Shown here piece after piece: positions 51,101 through 59,222 of a stretch of DNA of 62,178 bases. The position numbers and the translations under genes are program-made. The notes below the pieces were generated by a model. That model was given only the letters and a program-made list of their open reading frames with translations, did no database searches and had not been told where the DNA came from. The first letter of the stretch is position 1. Every line of letters starts with the position of its first letter. The stretch comes from Verrucomicrobiaceae bacterium. Its GTDB lineage: Bacteria > Verrucomicrobiota > Verrucomicrobiia > Verrucomicrobiales > Verrucomicrobiaceae. The stretch is taken from the NCBI GenBank assembly GCA_021151605.1, contig JAGKWZ010000013.1:1-62178 (forward strand). The letters run 5' to 3'.

Positions 51101-53202
51101 GGATTGCTGGTGCCGTGCGCGAAGACCTCAAACTCATGCCGCACGGGATGGTAGCGCCACACCCCGGCATTGATGGGCTCGCGCTGGTCATCCGGCGTGC
51201 CCGGTTTGCCGACCCGGCTGTGCGTGAAGACGCCATGGCAACCATACAGCCAGCCGTCCGGGCCCCAGATGAAGGAGTTGAGGGTTTCGTGGGTGTCCTG
51301 GGTGCCCCAGCCGTCGAGGAGGGCATAGGCGGTGAAGTTCAGGCCCGGGACTTTCGGGCGCTGATCGGTCGGATCAGACGGATCGGGCTGATCATTCCGA
51401 TCCTTGTCAGGAATGAACATCAAATACGGCGCGGCCCCCACCCACACGCCGCCGAAGCCGAGCTCGATGCCACTGACGAGATTCAGGCCTTCGCAGAAGA
51501 TCTTTTTTGTCTCGAAGGTGCCGTCGCCGTCTTTGTCTTCGAGAATCTTGATGCGGTCCTGGCCTTTGCCGACTTCGCGGGGTTGTGGGTAGCTGTTGCC
51601 TTCCACGACCCAGATGCGGCCGCGTTCGTCGAAGGTGAAGGCCATCGGCTGCACGAGGTCCGGCTCCGCGGCGATGATCTCGGCTTTGAAGCCGCCGGGG
51701 AGTTGCATGAGGTCGAGTGCGTGAGGGAGAGCGCGCGTCTCGCGTGCAGCGTCCGGCGTCCCGCCGGATGCCGTCCCTTGTGGTGCGCTGGCCGGTGAGC
51801 TTTCGCCCGACGTGGGACGGTCTTCCGCGGGACGCGAAAGACTGCCTGCGGGACGCAGGCGCTCCCCGCTGACGCGTGTCCCTTTGGCGTATTCGGCCTG
51901 CGGCTTGAGCGCAGGGCCGTAGAGCTTCTTCGGCGTGAGGTCGGCGGTGGTTTCCTTGCGCTCCTGCGTGAGGATGAAGACGCCCGCTTTGTTGCCGACG
52001 ACGATGTCGGGCAGCGTGTCGCCATTCACATCGCCGACCTGCACATCGACGCCGACGCCGCTTTCGGCATCGACGAAGTGCGGGACGAAATCGACATCGC
52101 CGTTGCCGTTGCGCTTGGTTTGATACCAGTAAATGACGCGGTGGCCGCGCTCGTCGGGGTCGTGGCCGTTGTGCGCCCAGTAGCGCTTGCCGGTGACGAT
52201 GTCCTTCACGCCATCGCCGTCGATGTCCGCGAGGAACGCGGCGTGCGGCTGGCTGAAGACGATGCCGTAGTCGTTGTCCTGCGGCTGCTCGCTGGCGAGC
52301 ATGACGCGGGTCCAAGTGGGGCGGGCACTCTTGCCCGCCTCGTCATTGCGGGCAGGAGTGCCCGCATCACTGGCCTGCAAATACACCGCCACGCCGTAGC
52401 GATGCGCGGCGAGGGCGGTGAAGACGTCGTTCGTGCCGTTCGCATCGAAGTCATACGCGAACATCTGCGCTCCGCCGCCGACGCCAGCGGCGAAGTTGTG
52501 CTGCGTCCACTTGTCGGTGCCGTTGTTCTCCCACCAGCGCCGCGCTTCGAGCAGATCGAGCTTTCCATCGCCATTCACGTCACCGATGCCGAGGCCGTGC
52601 GTGAACTTCGCGACCTTCAAATCATCCGTGACGGCGACGAAGGGCCATTTCTCGGTCGGTTTCGACCAGTTCGGGGCGAACCAGCCGAATTTCCCGCCGG
52701 TGCTGCACACGATCTCCGGTTTGCCATCGCCGGTGATGTCGGTGAAGACGGGTGACTCGTTGTCCACGACATCGGCGACGATGTGCATGGGCCAATACGT
52801 AGAACGAGTTTTCGAACTCGTTTCATCCGATCCAACGGACTGGAAAGTCCGTTCTACGTTGTTCAGATACAGCCGCGCTTCCTTGCCGGGGAAGCCGAGG
52901 ATGAGAATGTCGTTCCGTTTGTCGGCGTCGAAATCGTGGACGTAGGCGAAGAAGTTGTCCGAGTAGCCATTGATGCTGAAGATCTTCGGCTCGTAGTAGG
53001 CGTGCTTCTTTTCAAACGCCGGGCCTTCCCACCAAAACGGCCCCGCGACGACATCCGGTTTGCCGTCGCCATTGATATCGCCGATGGCGGCACCTTCGGA
53101 GTAAAAGTCAGCGTGGAGCTGCTGACGCTTCCAGGTGATCTGGGTCTCGGCGAAGAGATTCACCACAGAGAAGGCACAAAGGAGCACAGAGAGGGTTTTC
53201 AT
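48190..53202 (-). CDS. Secreted FG-GAP / PVC-type dehydrogenase / haem-binding multidomain protein
   Basis: A 1670-residue exported protein (signal peptide 1-18). Residues about 35-430 carry FG-GAP/VCBS beta-propeller repeats with calcium-type loops (GDINGDGKPD, TDITGDGKPE, GDVNGDGKLD). Residues about 490-900 are the PVC-type putative membrane-bound dehydrogenase domain (PGGFKAEIIAAEPDLVQP, FDERGRIWVVE, TSNPWGLDYDQHGEW). Then follows a HEAT-like helical region (about 930-1330) and a haem-binding cytochrome domain with C1395-xx-CH1399 of the Pirellula/Verrucomicrobium type. The C-terminus is a carbohydrate-binding-like beta-sandwich. Periplasmic or surface oxidation of sugars or their derivatives is likely. 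Four palindromic elements sit in frame at about residues 115-136, 280-295, 446-486 and 1177-1199. A lower-GC block codes for about 920-1040. Confidence 0.88.
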   Translation of the reverse strand: MKTLSVLLCAFSVVNLFAETQITWKRQQLHADFYSEGAAIGDINGDGKPDVVAGPFWWEGPAFEKKHAYYEPKIFSINGYSDNFFAYVHDFDADKRNDILILGFPGKEARLYLNNVERTFQSVGSDETSSKTRSTYWPMHIVADVVDNESPVFTDITGDGKPEIVCSTGGKFGWFAPNWSKPTEKWPFVAVTDDLKVAKFTHGLGIGDVNGDGKLDLLEARRWWENNGTDKWTQHNFAAGVGGGAQMFAYDFDANGTNDVFTALAAHRYGVAVYLQASDAGTPARNDEAGKSARPTWTRVMLASEQPQDNDYGIVFSQPHAAFLADIDGDGVKDIVTGKRYWAHNGHDPDERGHRVIYWYQTKRNGNGDVDFVPHFVDAESGVGVDVQVGDVNGDTLPDIVVGNKAGVFILTQERKETTADLTPKKLYGPALKPQAEYAKGTRVSGERLRPAGSLSRPAEDRPTSGESSPASAPQGTASGGTPDAARETRALPHALDLMQLPGGFKAEIIAAEPDLVQPMAFTFDERGRIWVVEGNSYPQPREVGKGQDRIKILEDKDGDGTFETKKIFCEGLNLVSGIELGFGGVWVGAAPYLMFIPDKDRNDQPDPSDPTDQRPKVPGLNFTAYALLDGWGTQDTHETLNSFIWGPDGWLYGCHGVFTHSRVGKPGTPDDQREPINAGVWRYHPVRHEFEVFAHGTSNPWGLDYDQHGEWFVTACVIPHLYHIVPGGRYHRQAGQHFNAYTYEDIKTIADHAHYAGNPRPDVTFDKTTGAGVMNNDTNALGGGHAHCGLAIYQSSLFPPTYRNQLLFGNLHGHRLVANYTDVKGSSYIGKHAADFLRSNDMHFIPVTQKVGPDGALYVSDWSDQQICHRGSNAVENWDRSNGRIYRISYGGWKPWKGDLAKESDEALAKLAVQTTNEWESRMARRVLMENASNIAHREQTIMKLLSQMGIEKFPTNSALRGMWLLHAVGTAANGSDPSTGYNGFIASPSNQNDEQVTRWAIRLANLTEYLSLAGGRIDTELDSKEQKHWDDRLVPMTEVAKTNTSPIVRRELASALQRIPQDQRKGLATALLKHGEDKDDPMIPLLIWYGIEPVVAADPAVGMQLAAVSKMPKVTEFIYRRLAGEEAGIQGLLKLAAESKDAALRQNLLTAVVQAARGGSKVSSPSNWTQMRESFVGVQASADSGKAPTSAKASTPTSEASLLLELEAHMGIEAALKHFRDQLALATANTSARESALKVLLQAKDATTAKILLTIVSNDSPASLRRQAIQALASLKDAETPQILGAALPKLSANDLPDAVNTLASTKEGSKALLKAVEAKTVPATALSPFLVRQLTAFDDAEINALIKSAWGDVNAPKADLGERTKKYKTLLTSAALAKSDLAKGKMLYTATCGQCHKLFGEGQNVGPDITGSNRADLNYLLENVLDPNAVIGKAYQLNLFTMKDGRVMSGVIKDENPAAVKIAMMGGVEFTLPQADIAKREVSKLSTMPEGLFDALQPEMVVDLVRYLQSGGAGSTLKREQRTIEGALEGESLKVLEVTGGKTGKQGMGGFGSEWSGGAQLWWTGGKPDQKLTFALPVKEAGKYTLYGALTMARDYGVISITLDGKPVTSSFDGYNGPKVIHTGEKDWGTHELTAGEHKLTFTLAPPNPDAVPSNMVGLDYVRLEKK
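49606..49672. repeat. In-frame palindromic element E3
   Basis: Bounded by a 9-bp terminal inverted repeat, CGTTGGAGT (49606-49614) and ACTCCAACG (49664-49672). Inside, AGGCTTTAGC pairs with GCTGAAGCCT with one G-U, and two direct copies of a GGCTTTA-x-CCGAG word lie 19 bp apart in the centre. It encodes residues about 1177-1199 of the dehydrogenase, a Ser/Ala/Thr/Pro-rich insert. Confidence 0.7.
51749..51860. repeat. In-frame palindromic element E4, GGA-triloop hairpins
   Basis: Three hairpins share the core CG-GGA-CG. GCGTCCGGCG-TCC-CGCCGGATGC at 51749-51771 is read on the minus strand as a GGA loop and has one mismatch. TCTTCCGCG-GGA-CGCGAAAGA is at 51821-51841, one mismatch. GCCTGCG-GGA-CGCAGGC at 51844-51860 is perfect. 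Additional GGGACGG/CCGTCCC words lie between. It encodes an Arg/Pro/Ser/Gly-rich linker between the FG-GAP and dehydrogenase domains. Confidence 0.65.
52320..52366. repeat. In-frame palindromic element E2, double tetraloop
   Basis: Two perfect 8-bp stems with 4-nt loops: GGCGGGCA-CTCT-TGCCCGCC (52320-52339) and TGCGGGCA-GGAG-TGCCCGCA (52347-52366), separated by 7 nt. The stem words are nearly the same in both hairpins. It encodes residues about 280-295 of the dehydrogenase, a polar insert between propeller strands. Confidence 0.75.
52797..52859. repeat. In-frame palindromic element E1, double tetraloop with TIR
   Basis: A 63-bp element (21 codons) bounded by a perfect 10-bp terminal inverted repeat ACGTAGAACG / CGTTCTACGT. 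Two perfect 8-bp hairpins lie inside: AACGAGTT-TTCG-AACTCGTT (52803-52822) and AACGGACT-GGAA-AGTCCGTT (52834-52853), 11 nt apart. It encodes a Ser/Thr-rich insert (about residues 115-136) between YLNN and YWPMHIV of the propeller. Confidence 0.8.
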
Positions 53203-53369
53203 GGTTGGGAGAAAACCAACGCTACCAGAGTTCGGCCTGATCAGACAAGGATTGGTTTGAATCGGACGGCAGCGGGGCTCCAGAATAAAACTATCTGCGC
53301 AAGAAACTTTCTCTCATGCATCGGCAAGATGAATGCAGGTTATTCAGCCGATTCAATCCCAGTCCGCTT

Positions 53370-56300
53370 ATGAAATCGCACCTCGCTCGCACACTCGCTA
53401 CGCTATCCCTCTGGGCTGCTTTTCATGGCGGCCCGATTCAGGCAGCTTTGGATGAATCCACCTTGAAGCCTCTGGGCATGAATGTGGGGGATGTGAACTT
53501 CTTCTACACGCCCTACTTTGCCAATGCAGCGGCTCAGGGTGGTGAGTGGCTGGAGTTTGAAGGTTTTAATTTTGGCACGCGCATCCCGCATTTCGCTCAG
53601 GCGCAGTTCGATGAAAACGGCTGCCCGAAGTTCCTGAAGCCTGGCAAGAAGCTTCGGCTGATCCTTTACGGACTGGACACGGAGTACGGCACCTCACGCC
53701 CGGCGACATGGCCGCTGCGCGATGGCGAACTGGCGAAGGGAAAGGTCGTGGTAACCTGGAAGGGCAATGCGGACGTGCGCCTCAGCGGTGCGACATTCAT
53801 CGCGGGTGAATCCAACGGCGCGGAGACGGGTAGCATCGTGAATGGCCGCCGCGTGTATCTGCAAACGACGCCGCAGGGTAACAACACACTTACTGTGCAG
53901 GAGATCATAACACCAATCACGGAGATCAAGGCCTGGCTGCCTGATCCGGCGAATCCAAACACGACCACGCTGGAGGGGCAGCTCTTCCATCCGACTTTCC
54001 TTTCACGGATCGCCGAGCTGGGGGATGGCCTGGGCTTTCTGCGTCCCATGGACTGGGTGAAGGCGAATGCCAGTCCGCAGAAGAACTGGGGTGACCGCCG
54101 TCTGCCGAGCCATGTGTTTCAAGTCGGCGTGCTGCATCCGCGCGACCCGACGGAGCCCTTCAACATTAGCGAGGGCAAACGTGATACCGGCGTGGCTTTT
54201 GAGCATCTCGTGGCTCTATGCAATGCAGCGAACAAAGACCTCTGGATCACCATTCCGCATCTGGCCGTTGAGGACGCGCCGGTAGGGCAAGACAATTTCG
54301 TCACGAAACTGGCGAAGCTGATCCGCTTTGGCAGTGATGGTGTGGAGCCATTTAGCACTCCGCAGGTCAATCCTGCCTTTCCACCGCTGAATCCGAATCT
54401 GCGTGTGTATGTGGAGTACTCGAACGAGATCTGGAGCAGCGGCTTCAGCTTCCCCCAGGGGAACTGGGCGGAGAGGCGTGCGACCCAGCAGGGCATCTCG
54501 CGTGCGAAGTTCAATGCACGCCGTTTCTGCGAGGTGTGGCGGACCTTTGAGCAGGTGTTTGGAAATGAGCAGACCACCGGCGGAAACCCACAGCCTCGGG
54601 TGATCAAGGTGGCGGCCACGTTCACCGGCAATGACACCTACACGGATGAGTTTCTCGACGAAATCAAGACCTTCGGTGCCACGCTCTCTCCGGTGCAGGA
54701 GCCGGACCTGATCGCGCCCACGACCTACTTTGGGAATGACATCCAGGGCTTCGCCATCCAACGAGCGCAGGAGCAGAAGGGCACGGGTGATCCGTGGTTT
54801 TACACAACGGCGAACTTTGACAATGATCCGACCGCAGGCACGGACCTGCGTCCAGTCTCCGAACCGCCGACAAGTCCTTACTGGACGGGCTCGACGATCC
54901 AATCGCACCTCGACGAACTTTTCCGCGAATGGACGCTGCGCATGCTCTCCGGTTCCTCACAGACAGGCAGTGGGCCGGACGCTACCGGCGTGGGTGGTGG
55001 TTTCAGCGATGGGCTGCGGGACATGGCTCTGACGAAATTCAGCACGCGCAAGCCGCTGGTGACTTACGAGGGCGGCCCCTCCCTTTTCGTCGATGCCTTT
55101 GATGGTGGCGATGACCGGGACAATGGCCTGACGACCTTCATGGAACTGATGAACCGCCAGCCGGAGATGGCGGAGGTGTATCGCATCCACCTGAATCTCG
55201 CGTGGTCAAAGGGGCTGCGCACGCATTCCCCGTATGTGGAGTCAGGCGGCTGGGGAAAGTTTGGCCAGTGGGGGCACCTGGAAAGCATCCGCCAGCCGAC
55301 TGAAAGCTCACCCAAGTGGAAGTTCCTGCTCGACTGGCAGACCGAGGCGGGCGGCATCCGGCATATCGACGATCTCCAGGGCACGCGGCCAAGCTTTGTC
55401 ACAGCGGCAAAGCTGCCCACGGCCATCTTTGGCACGCCCTACTCCACCACGATCACGACCACCGGAGGCGAAGGCTCGCGCACGGTGGAACTGATCGGCT
55501 CGGTGCTTTCCGATGGACTGACGACCAACGCAAGCAGTGGCAGCTTCGCCATCAGTGGCACAGCGACGAGTGCGGGTGACAACTTCCTCTTTCTGCGTGT
55601 GAAGGATGGCGATGGCGATCCTGCTTGGCGCATCTTCTTTTTCAAAACCGTCGGCGGGCCGGGCATCATCGTGGAGAGCAATCTCGAGGGCACCGATCGC
55701 GCGCTGAACCTGCCTGCCACGGCGAACTATGTGCTGCAATCCGGCATCACCAGCAGCGGCTGGGACAAGGGAGCCGGCATCACGGCGGAGAGTGGTAATG
55801 ACGGACTCTTTTTCTCCCAGGACATGCCTGCGGAAGAGGCTGCATCGACCCTGCCTCAGGCTATCACGGACAATGAATTCTGGACGCTCACGCTGACGGG
55901 CTCTGCGACTGCACCGCTGAAGCTACGTCGTGCAGAAGTCCGCTTTTCCATGCTGCGCCAGTCTTTCCATGCACCGCGCACCTTTGCCGTCTTCACCAGC
56001 ATCGGCGGATTCAGCGCGGCAAATGCAGTCTTTACCTCGCTGCGCATGGAGGATGTCGGTGAGCGGGAGTTTGTTTTGAAACTGCCAGACACCGCAGCTT
56101 TTGAAAACGTGACCAGTGCTGTGCAGATCCGCATCTACGGTTTCGCCGGACGCTTCGCGGGTCATACCGCCGCGCTGCGTGCCTTTAAACTCACGACCGC
56201 ATCGGCCGAGCCACCGCTGCTGAATCCGCCTTCGCAGGCACTCCTAGCGGCAGGCGGCACTTATCAGGTCAGCTTCCATGTTCCCGGTGCTTGGAGGCTC

Positions 56301-57893
56301 ACTGAAACGATGTCCTTTGTGACGGTCTCGCCGACATCCGGGACCGGGCCGGGAACCGTCAATGTCACGGTGCTGCCAAACAATTCCAAGATCGTCCGAA
56401 GTGGCAGTATCAAGCTCGGCACGGCTGAGCACACGCTGACGCAGGCGGCAGCCATCGCGCCGGTCATCTCTGCGCCTGCGGTAGTGCCTCCGCTGACAGT
56501 AAGCGGACAGTTTTCCCTGCCCATCCCCACACTGAATCCACCTGCGGTCTATGCCATCAAGGGCACGCTGCCTCCCGGACTGAAACTGGACCAGGCCACC
56601 GGCATCATCTCCGGGAAACCCAGCACGGCGGGCGTGTTTGACTTCAAGATCGACGCTTCAAATGCAGCTGGCAAAGCGGCTACCACGCTGTCGTTCAGCT
56701 TCAATGTCTCTGCACTTGATCCAGCGCTCGTGGGCACCTACCACGGCTTCATTACCCGGCAGCAGCAGGTCAATGGAAACCTCGGGGCGCGGCTCGAACT
56801 CACCACTACAAGGAGCGGTGGCGTGAGTGGAAAGATGGTCACTGGCAGTGTGATCCTTGGTTTCAGAGGCCAGCTTGATGCGGATGCCCTCGACATAGAT
56901 CGCCCTGCTTTCACGGTGAGCATCCCCCGACTCAAAAGCACCGCGCTCGTGCTCAACCTGACCCTGGATCGAGCAAGCAACAGCCTCTCGGGCACGCTGA
57001 CAGAAGGTGGCAGTAACACCTCTGAGGTGCGTGGCTGGCGCAATGCGTGGACGACGGCAAACAAGACGGGTGCCTTGAAGGGTTACTACACCTTCAGCAT
57101 CGCCCAGACCGGCTTTGATCCCGGCGTGCTACCTGAAGGCGAGGGCTACGGTTCCTTGACCGTGCCTGACAACGGCGTGGTGACGGTCGCGGGCAAGCTG
57201 TCCGATGGCAGCGGGTTTACCTCGTCCTCCTTTGTCGGTCAGGCCGGGCAGGTGCTGCTTTATTCCCCCTTGTATCAGAACCGCGGATCGTTTGCTGGTG
57301 CCATCTCCATCACTGCGGGCAGTATCGAATCGATTCCAAGCGAGATCGTTCCGATGTGGTCCAAGGGGCCGCCGCTGCTGAATTCTACGGATCGCATTTA
57401 TAAGCAGGGCTTCAGTGCCCAGCCCATGCAGGTGCTCGGCGGCAAATATGTCCAGCCAGCTCCGGGGGGCCTGCTGATGAATCTCGCTCCAGGTTCGGGC
57501 AATGCCGCGCTGGTCTTCTTCGCCGCAGGTCTTCAACACGCCGAAGGCTCCGCGCCCGATGTGGCCGTGACAGTGAGCAATGCTTCCACCAAGGGCACAA
57601 CCAACTCCGCCAGCGTTCCAAGCCCGACTTCTGCCCTGAACAATGGCAAGGTGACGATCAGTCTTACCAGCGGCACCGGGCTTTTCATCGGAAAGTTCAC
57701 CGTTCCAGCGGTGGATGGATTCCCCGCTCGCACGGTGAGTTACCAGGGAATGATTGTCAACATCTCCGGGAACGGCAGCGGGCGCGGCTACTTCCAACTC
57801 CCGCAAAATCCAAGTTCACCAGCTGAGAAGCTCACGCAGACGCCGATCTTGTCGGGGCAGGTCGAGATCCGACCCGTCCTGCTCGCTCCTTGA
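53370..57893 (+). CDS. Very large secreted protein with GH-like and Ig-like domains
   Basis: A 1507-residue exported protein; the ATG at 53370 opens a signal peptide (about 1-25, ending IQA-AL). Residues about 30-650 look like a glycosidase-type TIM barrel, with the YVEYSNEIWSSGF pattern seen in several PVC secreted proteins, where the Glu of SNE would be the acid/base candidate. Further on is a putative-Ig domain (LPPGLKLDQATGIISGKPST), preceded by an Ig-like or BACON-like region, and a C-terminal block of repeated beta-sandwich segments (GYYTFSI, SFAGAISIT). No membrane anchor is seen at the C-terminus. Likely polysaccharide-active or adhesive. Divergent from the 1670-residue dehydrogenase across 167 bp. 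Confidence 0.7.
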   Translation: MKSHLARTLATLSLWAAFHGGPIQAALDESTLKPLGMNVGDVNFFYTPYFANAAAQGGEWLEFEGFNFGTRIPHFAQAQFDENGCPKFLKPGKKLRLILYGLDTEYGTSRPATWPLRDGELAKGKVVVTWKGNADVRLSGATFIAGESNGAETGSIVNGRRVYLQTTPQGNNTLTVQEIITPITEIKAWLPDPANPNTTTLEGQLFHPTFLSRIAELGDGLGFLRPMDWVKANASPQKNWGDRRLPSHVFQVGVLHPRDPTEPFNISEGKRDTGVAFEHLVALCNAANKDLWITIPHLAVEDAPVGQDNFVTKLAKLIRFGSDGVEPFSTPQVNPAFPPLNPNLRVYVEYSNEIWSSGFSFPQGNWAERRATQQGISRAKFNARRFCEVWRTFEQVFGNEQTTGGNPQPRVIKVAATFTGNDTYTDEFLDEIKTFGATLSPVQEPDLIAPTTYFGNDIQGFAIQRAQEQKGTGDPWFYTTANFDNDPTAGTDLRPVSEPPTSPYWTGSTIQSHLDELFREWTLRMLSGSSQTGSGPDATGVGGGFSDGLRDMALTKFSTRKPLVTYEGGPSLFVDAFDGGDDRDNGLTTFMELMNRQPEMAEVYRIHLNLAWSKGLRTHSPYVESGGWGKFGQWGHLESIRQPTESSPKWKFLLDWQTEAGGIRHIDDLQGTRPSFVTAAKLPTAIFGTPYSTTITTTGGEGSRTVELIGSVLSDGLTTNASSGSFAISGTATSAGDNFLFLRVKDGDGDPAWRIFFFKTVGGPGIIVESNLEGTDRALNLPATANYVLQSGITSSGWDKGAGITAESGNDGLFFSQDMPAEEAASTLPQAITDNEFWTLTLTGSATAPLKLRRAEVRFSMLRQSFHAPRTFAVFTSIGGFSAANAVFTSLRMEDVGEREFVLKLPDTAAFENVTSAVQIRIYGFAGRFAGHTAALRAFKLTTASAEPPLLNPPSQALLAAGGTYQVSFHVPGAWRLTETMSFVTVSPTSGTGPGTVNVTVLPNNSKIVRSGSIKLGTAEHTLTQAAAIAPVISAPAVVPPLTVSGQFSLPIPTLNPPAVYAIKGTLPPGLKLDQATGIISGKPSTAGVFDFKIDASNAAGKAATTLSFSFNVSALDPALVGTYHGFITRQQQVNGNLGARLELTTTRSGGVSGKMVTGSVILGFRGQLDADALDIDRPAFTVSIPRLKSTALVLNLTLDRASNSLSGTLTEGGSNTSEVRGWRNAWTTANKTGALKGYYTFSIAQTGFDPGVLPEGEGYGSLTVPDNGVVTVAGKLSDGSGFTSSSFVGQAGQVLLYSPLYQNRGSFAGAISITAGSIESIPSEIVPMWSKGPPLLNSTDRIYKQGFSAQPMQVLGGKYVQPAPGGLLMNLAPGSGNAALVFFAAGLQHAEGSAPDVAVTVSNASTKGTTNSASVPSPTSALNNGKVTISLTSGTGLFIGKFTVPAVDGFPARTVSYQGMIVNISGNGSGRGYFQLPQNPSSPAEKLTQTPILSGQVEIRPVLLAP

Positions 57894-57965
57894 TCGTGGG
57901 GCACAATGGATGTTCCGGCGGAGGCCAGATCCAGTTTGCTCAAGAGTGCTGGTCGCAGGGTGTGA

Positions 57966-59222
57966 TCAGGCGGCCATTTCCACGGACTTGTTCCATCGAG
58001 TATCGCCAGACAGAGTGCCGCGGAGGTAAGTCTCGGCTTCTTGGCAGTTCTTTTCAGGATCAAGCGGGAGTCTGAGGGTGAGTTCGAGCCCCTGAGGCTG
58101 GAGACGTTTGGCGGAGACGGTGCCGCCGTGAAGGTGCATGGTGACGAAGCAGGCCATCATATTGACACCGAAGTCATCGGGCTTGCGACTGCGTGTGTAG
58201 AATGGGTCGAAGAGGTTGGCTCCACTGTCGTGCGGGCCGCCCCAGGCAGCATTGTCCGTGAGGGTGATGATGGCGTAGTATTCGCCAGTGGCATCCACTT
58301 GCAGGGTTGCCTGGATATGAATGCTGTCTCCGGGCTGGAGGTGGGTGAGTTCCTCGATGAAGAGCAGGCGCAGTAGCTGACGGAAGCGCTCGCCATGCAC
58401 CAGTAGAGCCGGAAAATTGGCGGCGATGTCGATGGTGAGCTGGACGCGGTTTTCCTGGAAGTGCCCGGCATAAGCAGACTGGGTCTCCGTGAGCAGGGCG
58501 TGCAGGCTCACCTGCTCCGTGCGGGCCAGTTTGCGGGCGTGGGAAGCGTGGGCGAGGTGGGTAAGCAGGGACTGAATGCGGTCGATCTGAGTGGCGGCCT
58601 GATTTTGAGTTTCGATCCAGAAGGAAGGGTCTCTGGGCGGTCTGGCATCGATCTCCTCCATCAGTTTCATCGGGGCGAGGTCGATGAAGGCACGCACGAC
58701 GGTGAGAGCATTGCGAAGGTGGTGATTGAGGCCCTCAGCGAGGATCCCCATGCCACTGACCTTGTCTGCCATGAGCTGGGTGCGGAGGTCATCGGCTTTT
58801 TCGTGGAGGAGACGCTCCCGGTTGAGCAGAGTCTGGTAGGCCTCCATGCCATCTCGTAGGACGATGGCGAAGTGTTCTGGATCCACCGGCTTGTGAAGGT
58901 AGCGCCAGGCGCGGCCTTCGTTCACGGCCTTCACCGCGCTGTCGTAGTCGGTGTAGGCGGTGACGAGGATGCGGATGACATTCGGTTGGAAATTACGGGC
59001 GCGCTCCATCAGCTCCACGCCGCTTTCGCCTGGCATTCGCTGGTCAGTCAGGAGGATGCCGATGCGTGCACCATGCTCCTCCAGGATGCGGAAGCCATCG
59101 GCTGCATTCGTGGCTGTATGGATGAAGTACTCATCTTCAAATATCTGCCGAAAGTAGCGCAGAGATTTTTCCTCATCATCCACATAGAGAATGTGAAAAG
59201 GGTGTTTGGCCTCGGTTGTCAT
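57966..59222 (-). CDS. Response regulator with degenerate kinase-like output domain
   Basis: A 418-residue protein. The receiver domain (about 8-130) has the acidic pair in YVDDEEKS, phospho-acceptor Asp in LLTDQRMPG, Thr in VTAYTD and Lys in YLHKPVD. The output is a histidine-kinase-like module with an H-box form GLNHHLRNALT. Its ATPase part lacks the N-box Asn (LLFIEELTHL) and has altered G boxes (DNAAWGG, DDFGVNMMACF). It may therefore bind a partner rather than phosphorylate. Start overlaps the upstream kinase gene stop in an ATGA. Confidence 0.85.
   Translation of the reverse strand: MTTEAKHPFHILYVDDEEKSLRYFRQIFEDEYFIHTATNAADGFRILEEHGARIGILLTDQRMPGESGVELMERARNFQPNVIRILVTAYTDYDSAVKAVNEGRAWRYLHKPVDPEHFAIVLRDGMEAYQTLLNRERLLHEKADDLRTQLMADKVSGMGILAEGLNHHLRNALTVVRAFIDLAPMKLMEEIDARPPRDPSFWIETQNQAATQIDRIQSLLTHLAHASHARKLARTEQVSLHALLTETQSAYAGHFQENRVQLTIDIAANFPALLVHGERFRQLLRLLFIEELTHLQPGDSIHIQATLQVDATGEYYAIITLTDNAAWGGPHDSGANLFDPFYTRSRKPDDFGVNMMACFVTMHLHGGTVSAKRLQPQGLELTLRLPLDPEKNCQEAETYLRGTLSGDTRWNKSVEMAA

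Noticed and set aside
50593..51798. A 401-codon plus-strand frame opposite the dehydrogenase gene
   Set aside because: Antisense to a domain with strong family signatures; no start context or motif of its own.
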